Shown: piece by piece, positions 1 to 9,894 of the stretch
Layout: each line of letters opens with the position of its first letter
How positions within the stretch are numbered: position 1 is the stretch's first letter
Origin: Chondrus crispus
Lineage: Eukaryota; Rhodophyta; Florideophyceae; Gigartinales; Gigartinaceae
Direction: 5' to 3'
NCBI RefSeq assembly: GCF_000350225.1
Contig: NW_005179222.1
Span: 74,095-138,094, forward strand
DNA length: 64,000 nt
The notes under the pieces: generated by a model
The model's database searches: none
Seen by the model: the letters and a program-made list of their open reading frames with translations, nothing else
Told to the model about the DNA's origin: nothing
Position numbers and translations under genes: made by a program

Positions 1-700
1 GGATGCGCAAAGTCGGCAAGCAAAGGAAAAATGATGGCGAGAGGACTCAATCAGTTGAGAAAACGTGAAAAGGTCGATGAACGCCTCTGGTACTAGCGCG
101 GGTTAGGCATGAGCTTATTCTGGTACGAGCACTTGAAGGTTAAGGACATCACGGGCAAGCGCTGGTTTAGTAGGCAGCAGAATAGCACATCACTTTGCTA
201 CATCGAGGTATCAAAAAAACATTTCCGTTACAACTATGGTACTCCAGCAAAAATTCTGGTCCAGTCACTGGCCGGAACCAGAAACGCCCCTCATCCCCGT
301 GCTGAATGGGAACGGCCAAAAAAGCTGGCGAAATATGGCTGCCCGCGAACCAATGACCCACGGGCCACCGTTCATTGCTGGCAAAAATCCAGCATTTTTT
401 GGCCCCAAAAATAGCAACATCATTGCTTTTATTAAATTTATCATAAATCTGACCTTCCTGTGTCACCCCTGAGCAAATCGATGCCCTTAATGCTATGCTG
501 CAGATGTCAGGAGGTTACTTGTTTTGTGTTGTTGGTGGGATGCTGAAAGTCGTCTTCGGGAGGAAGGGAGGAACGTTGGAATAGAGAATCATGTTCGTCA
601 TCCGGGTCAGTTGCAGTAATGGGATGGTCATTGTTGTTGTGGTGTTCCTGATCGACGTGGACAGCAACAAGTGTAATCAAGTAAATTTAGCCAACGCACT
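1..700. other. unassigned flank
   Basis: I see no recognisable gene here. The short overlapping frames between 109 and 827 share no family motif and overlap on both strands, so I treat them as chance frames. The end of this stretch abuts the palindromic element at 701. Confidence 0.5.
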
Positions 701-932
701 GTTCGGGCGAACAGTCGGGATTTGCTGGTCATGGTTCGCGAACCATGACCAGCAAATTACAAATGTCAGTAATTTTAACAAAATATTAACAGTCCAGATT
801 TTGCTGGTCATGGTTCGCGAACCATGACCAGCTAATTATAAACATCTGTAATTTTAACAAAAAATAGCAGTCGAGATTTGCTGGTCATGGTTCGCGAACC
901 ATGACCAGCAAATCTCGACTGTTCGCCGGAAC
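701..932. mobile_element. MITE-like element built of palindromes
   Basis: A 232-bp non-coding unit. Its outer 28 bases form terminal inverted repeats that match at 26 of 28 positions (701-728 against 905-932). Inside are three copies of a palindrome whose core reads GGTCATGGTTCGCGAACC, centred at 738.5, 817.5 and 894.5, so spaced 79 and 77 bp. The spacers between them are also related and contain GTAATTTTAACAAAA. The triplet act flanks both ends (698-700 and 933-935), which would fit a 3-bp target duplication. No protein is encoded, so it would need a transposase supplied elsewhere. Superfamily unknown. Confidence 0.65.
868..921. repeat. perfect 54-bp palindrome
   Basis: The two 27-base halves (868-894 and 895-921) are exact reverse complements with no loop. 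It is the longest of the three palindromes in the MITE-like unit. The others are perfect over 720-757 and over 803-832. Confidence 0.9.
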
Positions 933-1257
933 ACTTTCGTCATGGTGTGAAAAACGTTTCCCTTAGCTGGGCGCCCAATTAGGAGCAAACGGAGGGTTAC
1001 ATAAACGAACGCGCAGGCATGCGATTGCGAGGGTGACAGATAATCCGAATACTTGCGAATGCGGCGCCTGCAGCGACGGAGGTAGCAGGACATAGCGGAA
1101 GAGCAGTGCAGGCATTGAAGTGAAGAAGCGTCTATTTAATAAAGCATAACTAAAATTAGGCAGAGAAAAAAGTGATAAAGGACCCCAGAAATTATTGCTG
1201 ACTCACTCGTACCATCGTCTTCTTTCTATCTGCTACGCCGTCGTTGTCAACTATCAA
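933..1257. other. intergenic, nothing recognised
   Basis: Mixed-composition sequence with no long frame carrying a family motif and no clear repeat. It separates the MITE-like unit from the first hairpin-repeat array. Confidence 0.4.
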
Positions 1258-2060
1258 TGTCTGAATAGCCTGCAATTGTTGACGCATACGGTATCTTCAT
1301 TTTGAGTTTCGAGTACCAAAAAAGGGGTTCGAAACTCATAATGTGTTTGGACCCCCTGAAAAAAGGGACTCGAAACTCAAAATGAGAATTGTCTCGAAGT
1401 ATGTGCATGGAGCGCTTCAGGGGAGGGGCAGGTACTGTACTGTGCGCATGTACAGTATCGCCATTTTGAATTTCGAGTACCAAAAAAAGGGTTCGAAACT
1501 CATTTTGAGTTTCGAGTACCAAAAAAGGGGTTCGAAACTCATAATGAGTTTCGAGTACCAAAAAAAAGGTACTCGAAAATCAAAATGAGAATTGTCTCGA
1601 AGTATGTGCATGGGGCGCTTCAGGGGAGGGGCAGGTACTGCACTGTGCGCATGTACAGTATCGCCATTTTGAGTTTCGAGTACCAAAAAATGGGGCTCGA
1701 AACTCATTTTGAGTTTCGAGTACCAAAGAAAAGGGGTTCAAAACTCATTTTGAGTTTGGAGTACCAAAAAAAGGGACTTGAAACTCATAATGAGTTTGGA
1801 ACCCCCGAAAAAAGGTACTCAAAACTCAAAATGAGAATTTTCTCGAAGTATGCACAGGGGGGCCAGGGGGCGCTTCAGGGACGGCGCAGGTACTGTACTG
1901 TGCGCATGTACAGTATTGCCATTTTGAGTTTCGAGTACCAAAAAAGGGGTTCGAAACTCATAATGAGTTTCGAGTACCAAAAAAAGGGGCTCGAAACTCA
2001 TGAGTTTCGAACCCCTGAAAAAAGGGACCCGAAACTCAAAATGAGTTTCGAATGATTTTC
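1258..2060 (+). repeat. hairpin-repeat array, left arm (A orientation)
   Basis: Tandem short units of the form GAGTTTCGAGTACC, a run of six to eight A, then GGGGTTCGAAACTC. Adjacent units read as near-palindromes around TCGAAACTCATAATGAG. Interspersed are three copies of a roughly 95-bp subunit (about 1,381, 1,587 and 1,828) containing TCTCGAAGTATG, a GC-rich block and TACTGTGCGCATGTACAGTA. The same units appear in reverse orientation at 8,310-9,370 and 13,103-13,290. An array that is inverted overall and made of tandem subrepeats is the terminal-repeat layout of foldback-type Mutator elements. The short frames in this stretch are translations of the repeat, not genes. Confidence 0.85.
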
Positions 2061-2191
2061 ACTCACTTTGTTCAAGGGTTGGATCGGAAAATGAGCGTTC
2101 TGTGCAGTTCTTCGCGCCAGAGCCTGAATATAATTCCGAATTTACCGGAATTTTGCACCCTTCACGACCTTTCTGTAGCGCGTAAGACCTA

Positions 2192-3133
2192 TTGCAGAGA
2201 GACGTCCCGAGTGGAGAGCAGCTTGGATATTGGATTCTGGTGCTGATACCGTCTCAGTTTGAACTCAATTTTAGAATTCCTTCGAGCTTGCGACCTTTGG
2301 CAATTCCATTGTTTCGACTTGGGATTCCTTTACATCTCTGCGATCAAGCGTCCTCTCCCTTGTTTCCTAATACATCCACACTTTCTCGGTTCTCTCCCTC
2401 TCCGTCAAATTTCTTCCATAGCCTAATTGGCATCTTCGATCTTCAGCTAGGATTGTCGCACACTGCGGCCGCTGTTCGCAATTTCCGACATTTCCCCCCG
2501 AAATTGAAGAAGCGCAGCTCTTCTCCTCCGACAGCCGATGCGGAGGGGAAGAAAAGGATCCGTAGGTCGCCGAGGTCACCTAAGCCACCAATATCCAAAT
2601 CTCCTCACCCGAATAAGAGCATTGTGATGATGTCCGCGGTGAGGCCACCTCAACACACAAAAATGCCCAGGAGATTGGACTTTGCAGAGGAAATCGGAGA
2701 AGGAACGGAAACCAATGGGAACACATCAAGTGAAGAAGCAGTCGAAATCCCGCTACCTCCTTTGAAGTCAATTCGAATCAACATTGACAAGTCGAGCAAG
2801 GACTACATGGGTGTGAGAAAAAAGAAGACTCAAGGCAAGAAGACTCAAGGAAAGAAGACTCAAGGAAAGAAGACCCAAGGACAGAAGACCCAAGGAAAGA
2901 AGACCCAAGGAAAGAAGACCCAAGGAAAGAAGACAAATACGAAGAATACCGCCATAAAAACCTCCGAAGAAGAGATAGACTTGATTTCTTCGGGCTCTTC
3001 GGTTGAGGTGATAGACGGGAACGACAACTCCATCACTCCCGTCAGCGGCGATTCGAGGCCCCCCAAAGAGATAATTCGAGTAGCAGTTCTGTCCTCTCGT
3101 TCAAAACTCTCAATAGACACAGTCAGTTTCTAA
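2192..3133 (+). CDS. basic low-complexity ORF with KKTQG repeats
   Basis: The open frame begins at a TTG. The first in-frame ATG is at 2,627, giving 168 residues, and I favour that start. The product is rich in Ser, Pro, Lys and Arg. It carries eight tandem KKTQG-type pentapeptides (about 2,821-2,934) and then an acidic Ser-rich tail. I recognise no family. It ends 24 bp before the frame of the protease-like ORF, in another frame, so it may be the N-terminal part of the same broken gene or a separate basic, perhaps DNA-binding, accessory protein. It is the first of a row of same-strand frames running to 8,085 between two inverted repeat arrays. Confidence 0.4.
   Translation: MQRDVPSGEQLGYWILVLIPSQFELNFRIPSSLRPLAIPLFRLGIPLHLCDQASSPLFPNTSTLSRFSPSPSNFFHSLIGIFDLQLGLSHTAAAVRNFRHFPPKLKKRSSSPPTADAEGKKRIRRSPRSPKPPISKSPHPNKSIVMMSAVRPPQHTKMPRRLDFAEEIGEGTETNGNTSSEEAVEIPLPPLKSIRINIDKSSKDYMGVRKKKTQGKKTQGKKTQGKKTQGQKTQGKKTQGKKTQGKKTNTKNTAIKTSEEEIDLISSGSSVEVIDGNDNSITPVSGDSRPPKEIIRVAVLSSRSKLSIDTVSF
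2821..2934 (+). repeat. 15-bp minisatellite inside coding frame
   Basis: About eight 15-bp units of the type AAGAAGACTCAAGGA, all in phase, encoding KKTQG. Third-position T/C changes separate the early from the late units. Confidence 0.85.
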
Positions 3134-3156
3134 CAAAAACTGACTGCGAAGAGATA

Positions 3157-4162
3157 TTGAAGCAACCCCATGCTTTCATCTCTTCGGATGCTCTTTTGTG
3201 GTTCATGTCTTCGGTGGGGCTCAGAAAGTACGATCCGGCCAAGCATTATTTATTCGATATCATCCATCGCTCAAGTGCATACATGTGCGGCGAAGGTGGA
3301 CCTTCCATGCCCCTAGGCTACTCTATGAGTCGGAAGACGGCAGAAGCAGTTCTCAAAAAGGATGTCGTTGTCTACGTGCCACTTCACTTTCGAGAGCACT
3401 TCTCCCTGGTCGTCATCGAGGGTCTTTCTCAATTTTTGTCATGCGTCGAGAGGGAGGCCTGTGAATGCTCGCCTCTGAAAGCTATCAAAGCTTGTCATTA
3501 TGACAGCCTCGCTCTCTACACAACACATAAAATAAGCGTTGTGAAGAAAGCTGTGTCAAGGCTGGTTCAAGATTGTCTTCTTTCAATTGGACTCAATTCT
3601 TCCGAGTCGAATATCGAAGCGCACATTTCGATATCTCGCATCACAAAAAAAGGATCAGCCGTCCGGCCATGTGACGTGTAAACCATTTGTCGCACTATAC
3701 TTCAGGCAACATCTGCACAACATTCCCTTGCAATCAAACAAGGAGGAGAGGAGAGAACTGCTGCTGGACATGCTACACAACCTTCAGCACAAAGTGGCGT
3801 TGAAATACGACTCCTTCCTCATACGCAAGGGTTTCTCAACGCCACAGCGGAGTCCGACTGCTGGGAAGCGCACACGGAAATGCTCGTTAGATTCCATAAC
3901 AGACGAGCTCGATGAGAACTACTATCGCATCGAGCTCGACTCCGTTATAGAATCAAAGTCTCCCGCGGACCTTCTTCAGCTATGCAACCATTGGATTGAT
4001 AGTTGCCTTTGGAACGCATGCGGGAAAGACAGGGAGAAAATTCCGATTCGCGAAGAATCTGAAAAAGTATTGTTGAAAACCAAGTTCAAGGTTCTTTATG
4101 CCGGTAAGGTCAAAAAGGCCCCAAGATTCGCCCAGGGCTCCGTAGAACTGTATTGTCGTTAA
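3157..4162 (+). pseudogene. C48 (Ulp1-like) cysteine protease region
   Basis: Two overlapping frames (3,157-3,681 and 3,587-4,162) together show the landmarks of a C48/Ulp1-type protease. VYVPLHFREHFSLVVIE carries the candidate catalytic His (codon 3,397). CHYDSL carries the Asp (3,502). QPSGHVTCKPFVALYFRQHL, in the second frame, carries the Cys (3,677) in the usual Q-x-G-x-x-C setting followed by an FV..Y helix. The family cleaves SUMO-like or polyprotein substrates and is found as an accessory in some Mutator and Zisupton/KDZ transposons. The frame change between His/Asp and Cys means the gene is broken, or an unrecognised intron or base error lies near 3,640. It is transcribed in line with the helicase downstream. 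Confidence 0.6.
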
Positions 4163-4164
4163 GC

Positions 4165-5868
4165 ATGGGGGCAATAATGCAAGCCGTGGATTGCTGTTAT
4201 GCTCTGCCGGGAAGAGATGCATCGGAGCACATATTCATTGCCATGCAAACCTATCCACAGTCGGAAGTTTGGTGTAGAGCATGTGACCTTCTTCTCAACG
4301 CCGGTTCTTGTTCGAAGATCACTATCGGCGAGGAGGGAGATTCTTCGAAAGCATCGCCACTTCAAAAATATGTTCGTCAGCTCCTCTACATTTTTCAAGG
4401 AAGTAGGAAGTCTTCCAAGCATATTTCGAAGAAGTTCAGCTCACGAAGTCGAGTCATCATGCAAGAGATAAGCGTCCACGTCGTCGCCATTGTGGAATAC
4501 ACTTTGCAATGCGTGGACCTTGTCGTCTCCGATTCGTCTATGTCTGCTTCCGAAAAAGACAAAGCACTGGCCATCCAGTTCGAAAACATCGGCTTCGTCG
4601 AATTAGAGCATGCGCCGCATCGTAATTCAGGCCGTTTTGTTCAAAACTCCGAATTTGTATCAGAAGAACCATTCGGGAAGGCCACATTCATGCGAATGAG
4701 ATCTTCATTGGAACTCGGCGTGAGAATCATGAACGCTTCGGCCTTGCGTGTGGCTCAAGGATACAAGAAAGATACCGCAAGGGCTGTGCAAACGCCAAAA
4801 AACACCGTCGTGCCCTCACCCTTCCTTCTTCGAGAAATACCGCATGCGGTATTTCCCGAAACCCTTTCTGCTATCGAAGACCGAATGCAGTCTGTTCTTG
4901 GTTGTGCAGTTGGTAGTGCCACTCTGAAAGGCGTAGAGAAGCTTTTTTCTTTCTCCAATCAATGCTTTGCTGCATCTCACGGATTAGCGCCCCCTGAGGA
5001 GATTAAATTGGCCTCTTTAAAGGATCTTGATCATGAGCCCGAACAGGAAGAGGCCATTGTTCTGGAAACGCCAAGCAAAGATGAAGCATTGAAGAGAATC
5101 GAAATTGATCTTAAAGAAGACTTCCGAACTCAAGTTCGGCAGAAGACGAATGAAGACAGAAGAACTCAAGTTCCGGAGAAATTGAATGAAGGCCTGGCAT
5201 CATCGAAATCGTTCAGTCCGGAACTGTCGGTGACGATTAGTGACTCTGCTCACACTATGGTGAGGCACCATGAAACGTTTTCACCAAATGATGTGATATA
5301 TGTACCATGCGTCTTTGAACTCCTGTTCAGTGTGCTGCATTTCCGCCACCCAGAAGCCAGAAGGTGCAAAACGGCGTGTTCAAGAAGGAACCACCTAATT
5401 TTCTCGGGAGCCTTTAATTCCTTCTTGCAGTGGAAACAGCACAGTTGGATGACCTCAAACATGTCGAAATCAGACGTTTTCAGACTCGAACGTTTGCGAG
5501 ATGCAATTGTTCTTGGAAGTATGAGAATTGCGTCTATTCCTAATGTCGCGTGTATTGAGGCGGTGAATATTCCGAAAAGAAGAAAGGATGCAACGTTTCC
5601 GTTTCAGTACAGTTCCATCGGCCAGATAGTTACGAACAATTCTGGGAGAGCAGTCCGCTGGGCTGGGAACGTGCTGGACATCCGTAAAAGCCCACAATCG
5701 TACTCGTACCCAACCTGGAAAACTTCTTCTTCACTTGCAATCGAGGAGATATGCTTTCCAACTGACGGAAGGGATGGCAAGCTTTCAACTTCGAACCTGA
5801 TAGAAGTGGAGGTATCGTACAAATTGGTATGGAGCCCTAGTGGAAAGCGAGTCCCTAAAGATTCCTGA
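4165..5868 (+). CDS. unrecognised ORF upstream of helicase core
   Basis: About 567 codons from the ATG at 4,165; the frame is open from 4,153. I recognise no family. The product is mixed in charge, with a Lys/Glu-rich stretch near 5,040-5,200. It is in the same frame as the helicase ORF that starts at 5,887 and is separated from it by one TGA (5,866-5,868), so it is probably the N-terminal half of one large helicase protein now interrupted. UPF1-type helicases often have long, poorly conserved N-terminal regions, which fits. It could instead be a separate protein. Confidence 0.4.
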   Translation: MGAIMQAVDCCYALPGRDASEHIFIAMQTYPQSEVWCRACDLLLNAGSCSKITIGEEGDSSKASPLQKYVRQLLYIFQGSRKSSKHISKKFSSRSRVIMQEISVHVVAIVEYTLQCVDLVVSDSSMSASEKDKALAIQFENIGFVELEHAPHRNSGRFVQNSEFVSEEPFGKATFMRMRSSLELGVRIMNASALRVAQGYKKDTARAVQTPKNTVVPSPFLLREIPHAVFPETLSAIEDRMQSVLGCAVGSATLKGVEKLFSFSNQCFAASHGLAPPEEIKLASLKDLDHEPEQEEAIVLETPSKDEALKRIEIDLKEDFRTQVRQKTNEDRRTQVPEKLNEGLASSKSFSPELSVTISDSAHTMVRHHETFSPNDVIYVPCVFELLFSVLHFRHPEARRCKTACSRRNHLIFSGAFNSFLQWKQHSWMTSNMSKSDVFRLERLRDAIVLGSMRIASIPNVACIEAVNIPKRRKDATFPFQYSSIGQIVTNNSGRAVRWAGNVLDIRKSPQSYSYPTWKTSSSLAIEEICFPTDGRDGKLSTSNLIEVEVSYKLVWSPSGKRVPKDS

Positions 5869-5886
5869 GGACGTGCTTTTGACTTC

Positions 5887-8085
5887 ATGGAAGTAGACCT
5901 CGTGGCTCTTTCGCATCTTGACAAAGGTGCAACCGAAACGCGTTTCGCGATACTGTTGGAAAACCCCACGCATGTTCAGCAAAACGCAGAAACTCGAAGG
6001 GTTCGAGTTGCCATCCTAAACAACGAAGAAGGTGGTTTGCGATTCGGGGTTTTCCATAATTTACTCTCTTTCTCGAAGAATAGGGACATGGAAAACAGGC
6101 TTTTCATCCAAAAACTTGGAACCGAAAGCATCCGTCAATACTCGAAATCGTTCATTGTAATATGGAAGAGTTTTTTCAAATTGGATCGCTTCAAGATTCT
6201 TGGATTGTCGGACCCGTCTTCTCTCGTTTGTTCGTATACGCAGAGATTCTGGGACATGGTTTCGATTGTTCAATGGCGCTTGGTGCAGGAAAATGCAAAT
6301 AAGCATTGCTTAACCATACGGAAAGCATTACATCAAACCAGCGTTCAACATCGACCCGTTTTGTCAGTCGACCCTTGTGCTGTTGCCAAAACAGTTCTCC
6401 GGTTTGCCCGTGAGTCGATTTTTAAAGTCCTCCGGGCTATGAAAACCACAGTCAACGACAGTCAGCTCCAGTTTCTTGTGTCGTGGTGTTCTCATGTCAC
6501 AGCATACCATCTTCTTTCCCAGAGCGCACAAAGGTGGTGGTGCGATATTGGCAACTCGACTGGTCCAGGGAGAAAGGGAGACGTGAACTTTTCATCATCG
6601 ATGTTTTTCTGCCAAGGCCCGCCCAGTACTGGCAAGTCTCACGTCGTCACGATTCTTGTCTGGGCCACAACTCGAAAATCTCTCGGTTCTTTGTTAATTC
6701 CTGGTTCTGGAGATGAGAGGAATCGGCATTCTAGTGTTTCTGATCTCCTAACTGGAAGGGCCTTGGTTTTGACAGTTACAAACGCCGCGATCGATGATCT
6801 TCTGATGAACTACTTCACAGCAGGCGGCAATGACATTGATTCTGAGTACTCGCCCTTGCGTCTGGGTTCCATGAGTACAGAAGAGGCAGCTCAGCAGTTC
6901 CAGATACACAAACTATCTCAATCCGAAAAATTGGGACCGGACGCTATCATCAACGAGAGAAAAGCAACCTTTAGCACTCTTGGGTCAGCAATGTCGTTTG
7001 ACTGGAATCAAAACATTCATGGTTTTGATCTCAATGTTATTGATGAGGCTGCTTACGCGTGTGAAACGGAAACAACTGCGGTACTCTGCCGGGTTCTCGA
7101 AAACGTTGTCGAACCGGTGCTTGGTACCTCTGTGGTCTTGGTTGGCGATCAAGCTCAGCTTCCGCCATACGACGATAAGACGTTTCATATCTGGACGAGA
7201 CACAGAGCTAGTACTCCTCACTTCTTTTCCAAGGCGATGTCTGTGATGACAATGAAACCCTCGTTTCCTCCAGAAACGAGCGCACACCATGTAGCTATGT
7301 GGGAGCAGACACCACGTGTCATGTTCCAGTTTCAGAAGCAGATGAGAAGTGCGCCATCTATCGGACGGTATGTCAGCGACAACTTCTACGCTGGGAAAAT
7401 ATTGAATGGACCACGGTTACCGCAAAGGTATTGCGCAACTGAGAATTGTATGGAGACTATTTCTTCCGACCGCTTTCCGTTGCGGGTAGTGAACTTCGTG
7501 AACACGAAGCAATGCTATGCCTTGAATGCCACAAACAATGAGGTACATGATCGAAGAGGCGGTTATAGGAATGAATACGAGTGTCATGTCATCATTGAAA
7601 TGCTGAAAGAATGGCAGTCGGCATCCCCATCAAGTAAGATGTCGATTGGAATTTTCACTCCGTATATTTCTCAGAAAAACTTTCTGACACAGGCTCTGGA
7701 AAAATGAAACCTTCGCAATGCGTCGGTATTGACATTCGCATCGGCCCAAGGAAAAGAGTTTGATGTTGTTTTCCTTTCATTAGTGAGAACATACGTTGAG
7801 CACAGTGGTGCCGGAAACAAGCCTACACAATTGACTTTTCTAAACGACAAGCACTCCGCGTGTGTGGCAATTTCACGCGCAAGAGAAGTGCTAGTCGTTT
7901 TAGGAAAGCTTCAGAAAATTGCTGTTGGGAGTCCCCTTTGGAAAAAGTACCTGACAAGTCACCGGCATTTCCCTCAATCTGATGATTCTGACGTCAAAGA
8001 TTTCTTGTACCTTGAACCACAAATGAAGAGTCGCAGACGGGAAGAGGTATTGACGCTAGCTGTAGAGACCGAACCTTCTTTCTAA
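5887..8085 (+). pseudogene. UPF1-like superfamily 1 helicase, interrupted
   Basis: The frame opens at an ATG at 5,887 and is cut by one TGA at 7,705-7,707, after which the same frame runs on to 8,085. All main SF1 motifs are in order. Walker A is GPPSTGKS (6,616-6,639). Walker B is NVIDEAA (about 7,036). Motif III is VGDQAQLPPY (about 7,143). A motif IV-like block QFQKQMRSAPSIGRYVSDNF is followed by IGIFTPYISQ. After the stop come SAQGKEFDVVFLSLVR (motif V) and NDKHSACVAISRAREVLVVL (motif VI). This is the UPF1/SMG2/Dna2 (AAA_11/AAA_12) fold, which unwinds DNA or RNA using ATP. Because it sits beside a protease and between inverted repeat arrays, I infer a transposon accessory rather than host UPF1. 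Confidence 0.75.
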
Positions 8086-8309
8086 CTAAACATACATCTG
8101 ACTTATTGAAACATATCTTGCGTTTCAAAGCAAAAAAACATGGGTTCCCAACGCATATTTAGTGTACTGTTCTACGGGCCCCAGCACACTCCCAAGCACA
8201 CACTAAGGGCATTCCCAACATGAGAATCGCCCGCACCATTTTGAGGCTGCGAAACGCAATATTAACCTTCAGCACACGCGAAAATTGCAAATCCTGCTGC
8301 GCCCTTGGA
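8086..8309. other. short 3' flank of helicase cassette
   Basis: AT-leaning sequence after the last helicase codon with AACATA/CATACA stretches. No gene is seen. It leads directly into the second repeat array. Confidence 0.4.
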
Positions 8310-9370
8310 GCACACCTGCGCATGCTGCGAGGTCAATTCTCATTTTCAGTTTCGCGTCCCTTCGTGGGGTTCGAAACTCCGAAACTCATTCTGAGTTTCG
8401 AATCACTTGTTTTGGGGGTTTCAAGCTCATTTTGAGTTTCGAGTCCCTTTTTTTGGTACTCGAAACTCAAAATGAATTTCGAGCCCCTTTTTTTGGTACT
8501 CGAAACTCAAAATGGCAATACTGTACATGAGCACAGTACAGTACCTGCCCCGTCCCTTCTCATTTTGAGTTTTGAGTACCTTTTTTCGGGGGTTCGAAAC
8601 TCATTATGAGTTTCGAGTCCCTTTTTTTTGGTACTCGAAACTCATTATGAGTTTCGAACCCCTTTTTTTTGGTACTCGAAACTCAAAATGAGTTTCGAGC
8701 CCCTTTTTTTGGTACTCGAAACTCAAAATGAGTTTCGGAGCCCCTTTTTTTGGTACTCGAAACTCAAAATGGCGATACTGTACATGCGCACAGTACAGTA
8801 CCTGCCCCTCCCCTGAAGCGCCCCATGCACATACTTCGAGACAATTCTCATTTTGAGTTTCGAGTACCTTTTTTTTGGTACTCGAAACTCATTATGAGTT
8901 TCGAACCCCTTTTTTTTGGTACTCGAAACTCAAAATGAGTTTCGAGCCCCTTTTTTTGGTACTCGAAACTCAAAATGGCGATACTGTACATGCGCACAGT
9001 ACAGTACCTGCCCCGTCCCTGAAGCGCCCCCCGGGCCCCCTGTGCATACTTCGAGAAAATTCTCATTTTGAGTTTTGAGTACCTTTTTTCGGGGGTTCGA
9101 AACTCATTATGAGTTTCGAGTCCCTTTTTTTTGGTACTCGAAACTCATTATGAGTTTCGAACCCCTTTTTTTTGGTACTCGAAACTCAAAATGAGTTTCG
9201 AGCCCCTTTTTTTGGTACTCGAAACTCAAAATGGCGATACTGTACATGCGCACAGTACAGTACAGTACCTGCCCCGCCCCTGAAAGGGCCCGGCGCATGA
9301 TTCGAGGCCATTCTCATTTTTAGTTTCGAGTCCCCTGCTTTGCTTTTTTGGTAAACTCATAATGAGAGTA
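8310..9370 (-). repeat. hairpin-repeat array, right arm (T orientation)
   Basis: Same unit as the array at 1,258-2,060 but reverse-complemented: GGTACTCGAAACTC flanked by runs of T. The larger subunit GATACTGTACATGCGCACAGTA followed by a GC block recurs at about 8,515, 8,771, 8,975 and 9,234. Together with the first array it makes an inverted pair enclosing the protease/helicase cassette (about 6.2 kb between arrays). Confidence 0.85.
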
Positions 9371-9894
9371 CATCATCTGTCCTTCATTTGTATAATCCAC
9401 GCACAGTGTTATTTGCGTTTGCTTTTGGACCAAAAATAAGCCAGGATAGCTGCCGTGGGTCGGGACCCCGTGGGTGATGTGGTTTGTAACTTATATACCT
9501 GTACCTTTGATCATTAATGAACCGTTGTTGCTGGGTTGAATGCCCCAACGAGAACGGTATGGCATACCCCCACGCACCCCGCACCCACGCAGAGGGGTAG
9601 AGTGGGCCTTTCTTTGATCTAGACCATTTTGAAGCCGTTAACCTTTTCGAGCCCGAGCTATAACTCTTGCTTACTCTTAACTCTTGACTGTAGAATATAC
9701 AATTCCTGTACTCGCTTGTAACGTTACTTTTTTGTGGTTCTTCGTCGAGTGTAGCCTTTTCATTGAGACCATTTTAGTGTGGTGTTTGTTTACCAAAACT
9801 GTGTAGAGTCAGAGAAGATTTGTACGTCAATCCCTATCTTCAGAAAAGTATAGTCTCACTGATTTGTAAAGTCGCATTTTGCAGATCGAACAGG
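9371..9894. promoter_or_regulatory. upstream region of MULE transposase gene
   Basis: No gene is seen. The stretch holds repeated TAACTCTTG-like words near 9,660-9,690 and a pyrimidine-rich run near 9,870-9,884, which ends in TTTTGCAG just before the ATG at 9,895. That looks like a 3' splice site or 5' leader, but this is only suggestive. Confidence 0.3.

Noticed and set aside
1247-2055. Several 60-156 codon frames on both strands
   Set aside because: All are translations of the tandem hairpin repeat, as are those at 8,220-9,298.
2192-8085. Polinton-like element because of the Ulp1/adenain-type protease
   Set aside because: No family B polymerase, packaging ATPase, integrase or capsid gene is seen. 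The helicase is UPF1-like and the termini are subrepeat arrays.
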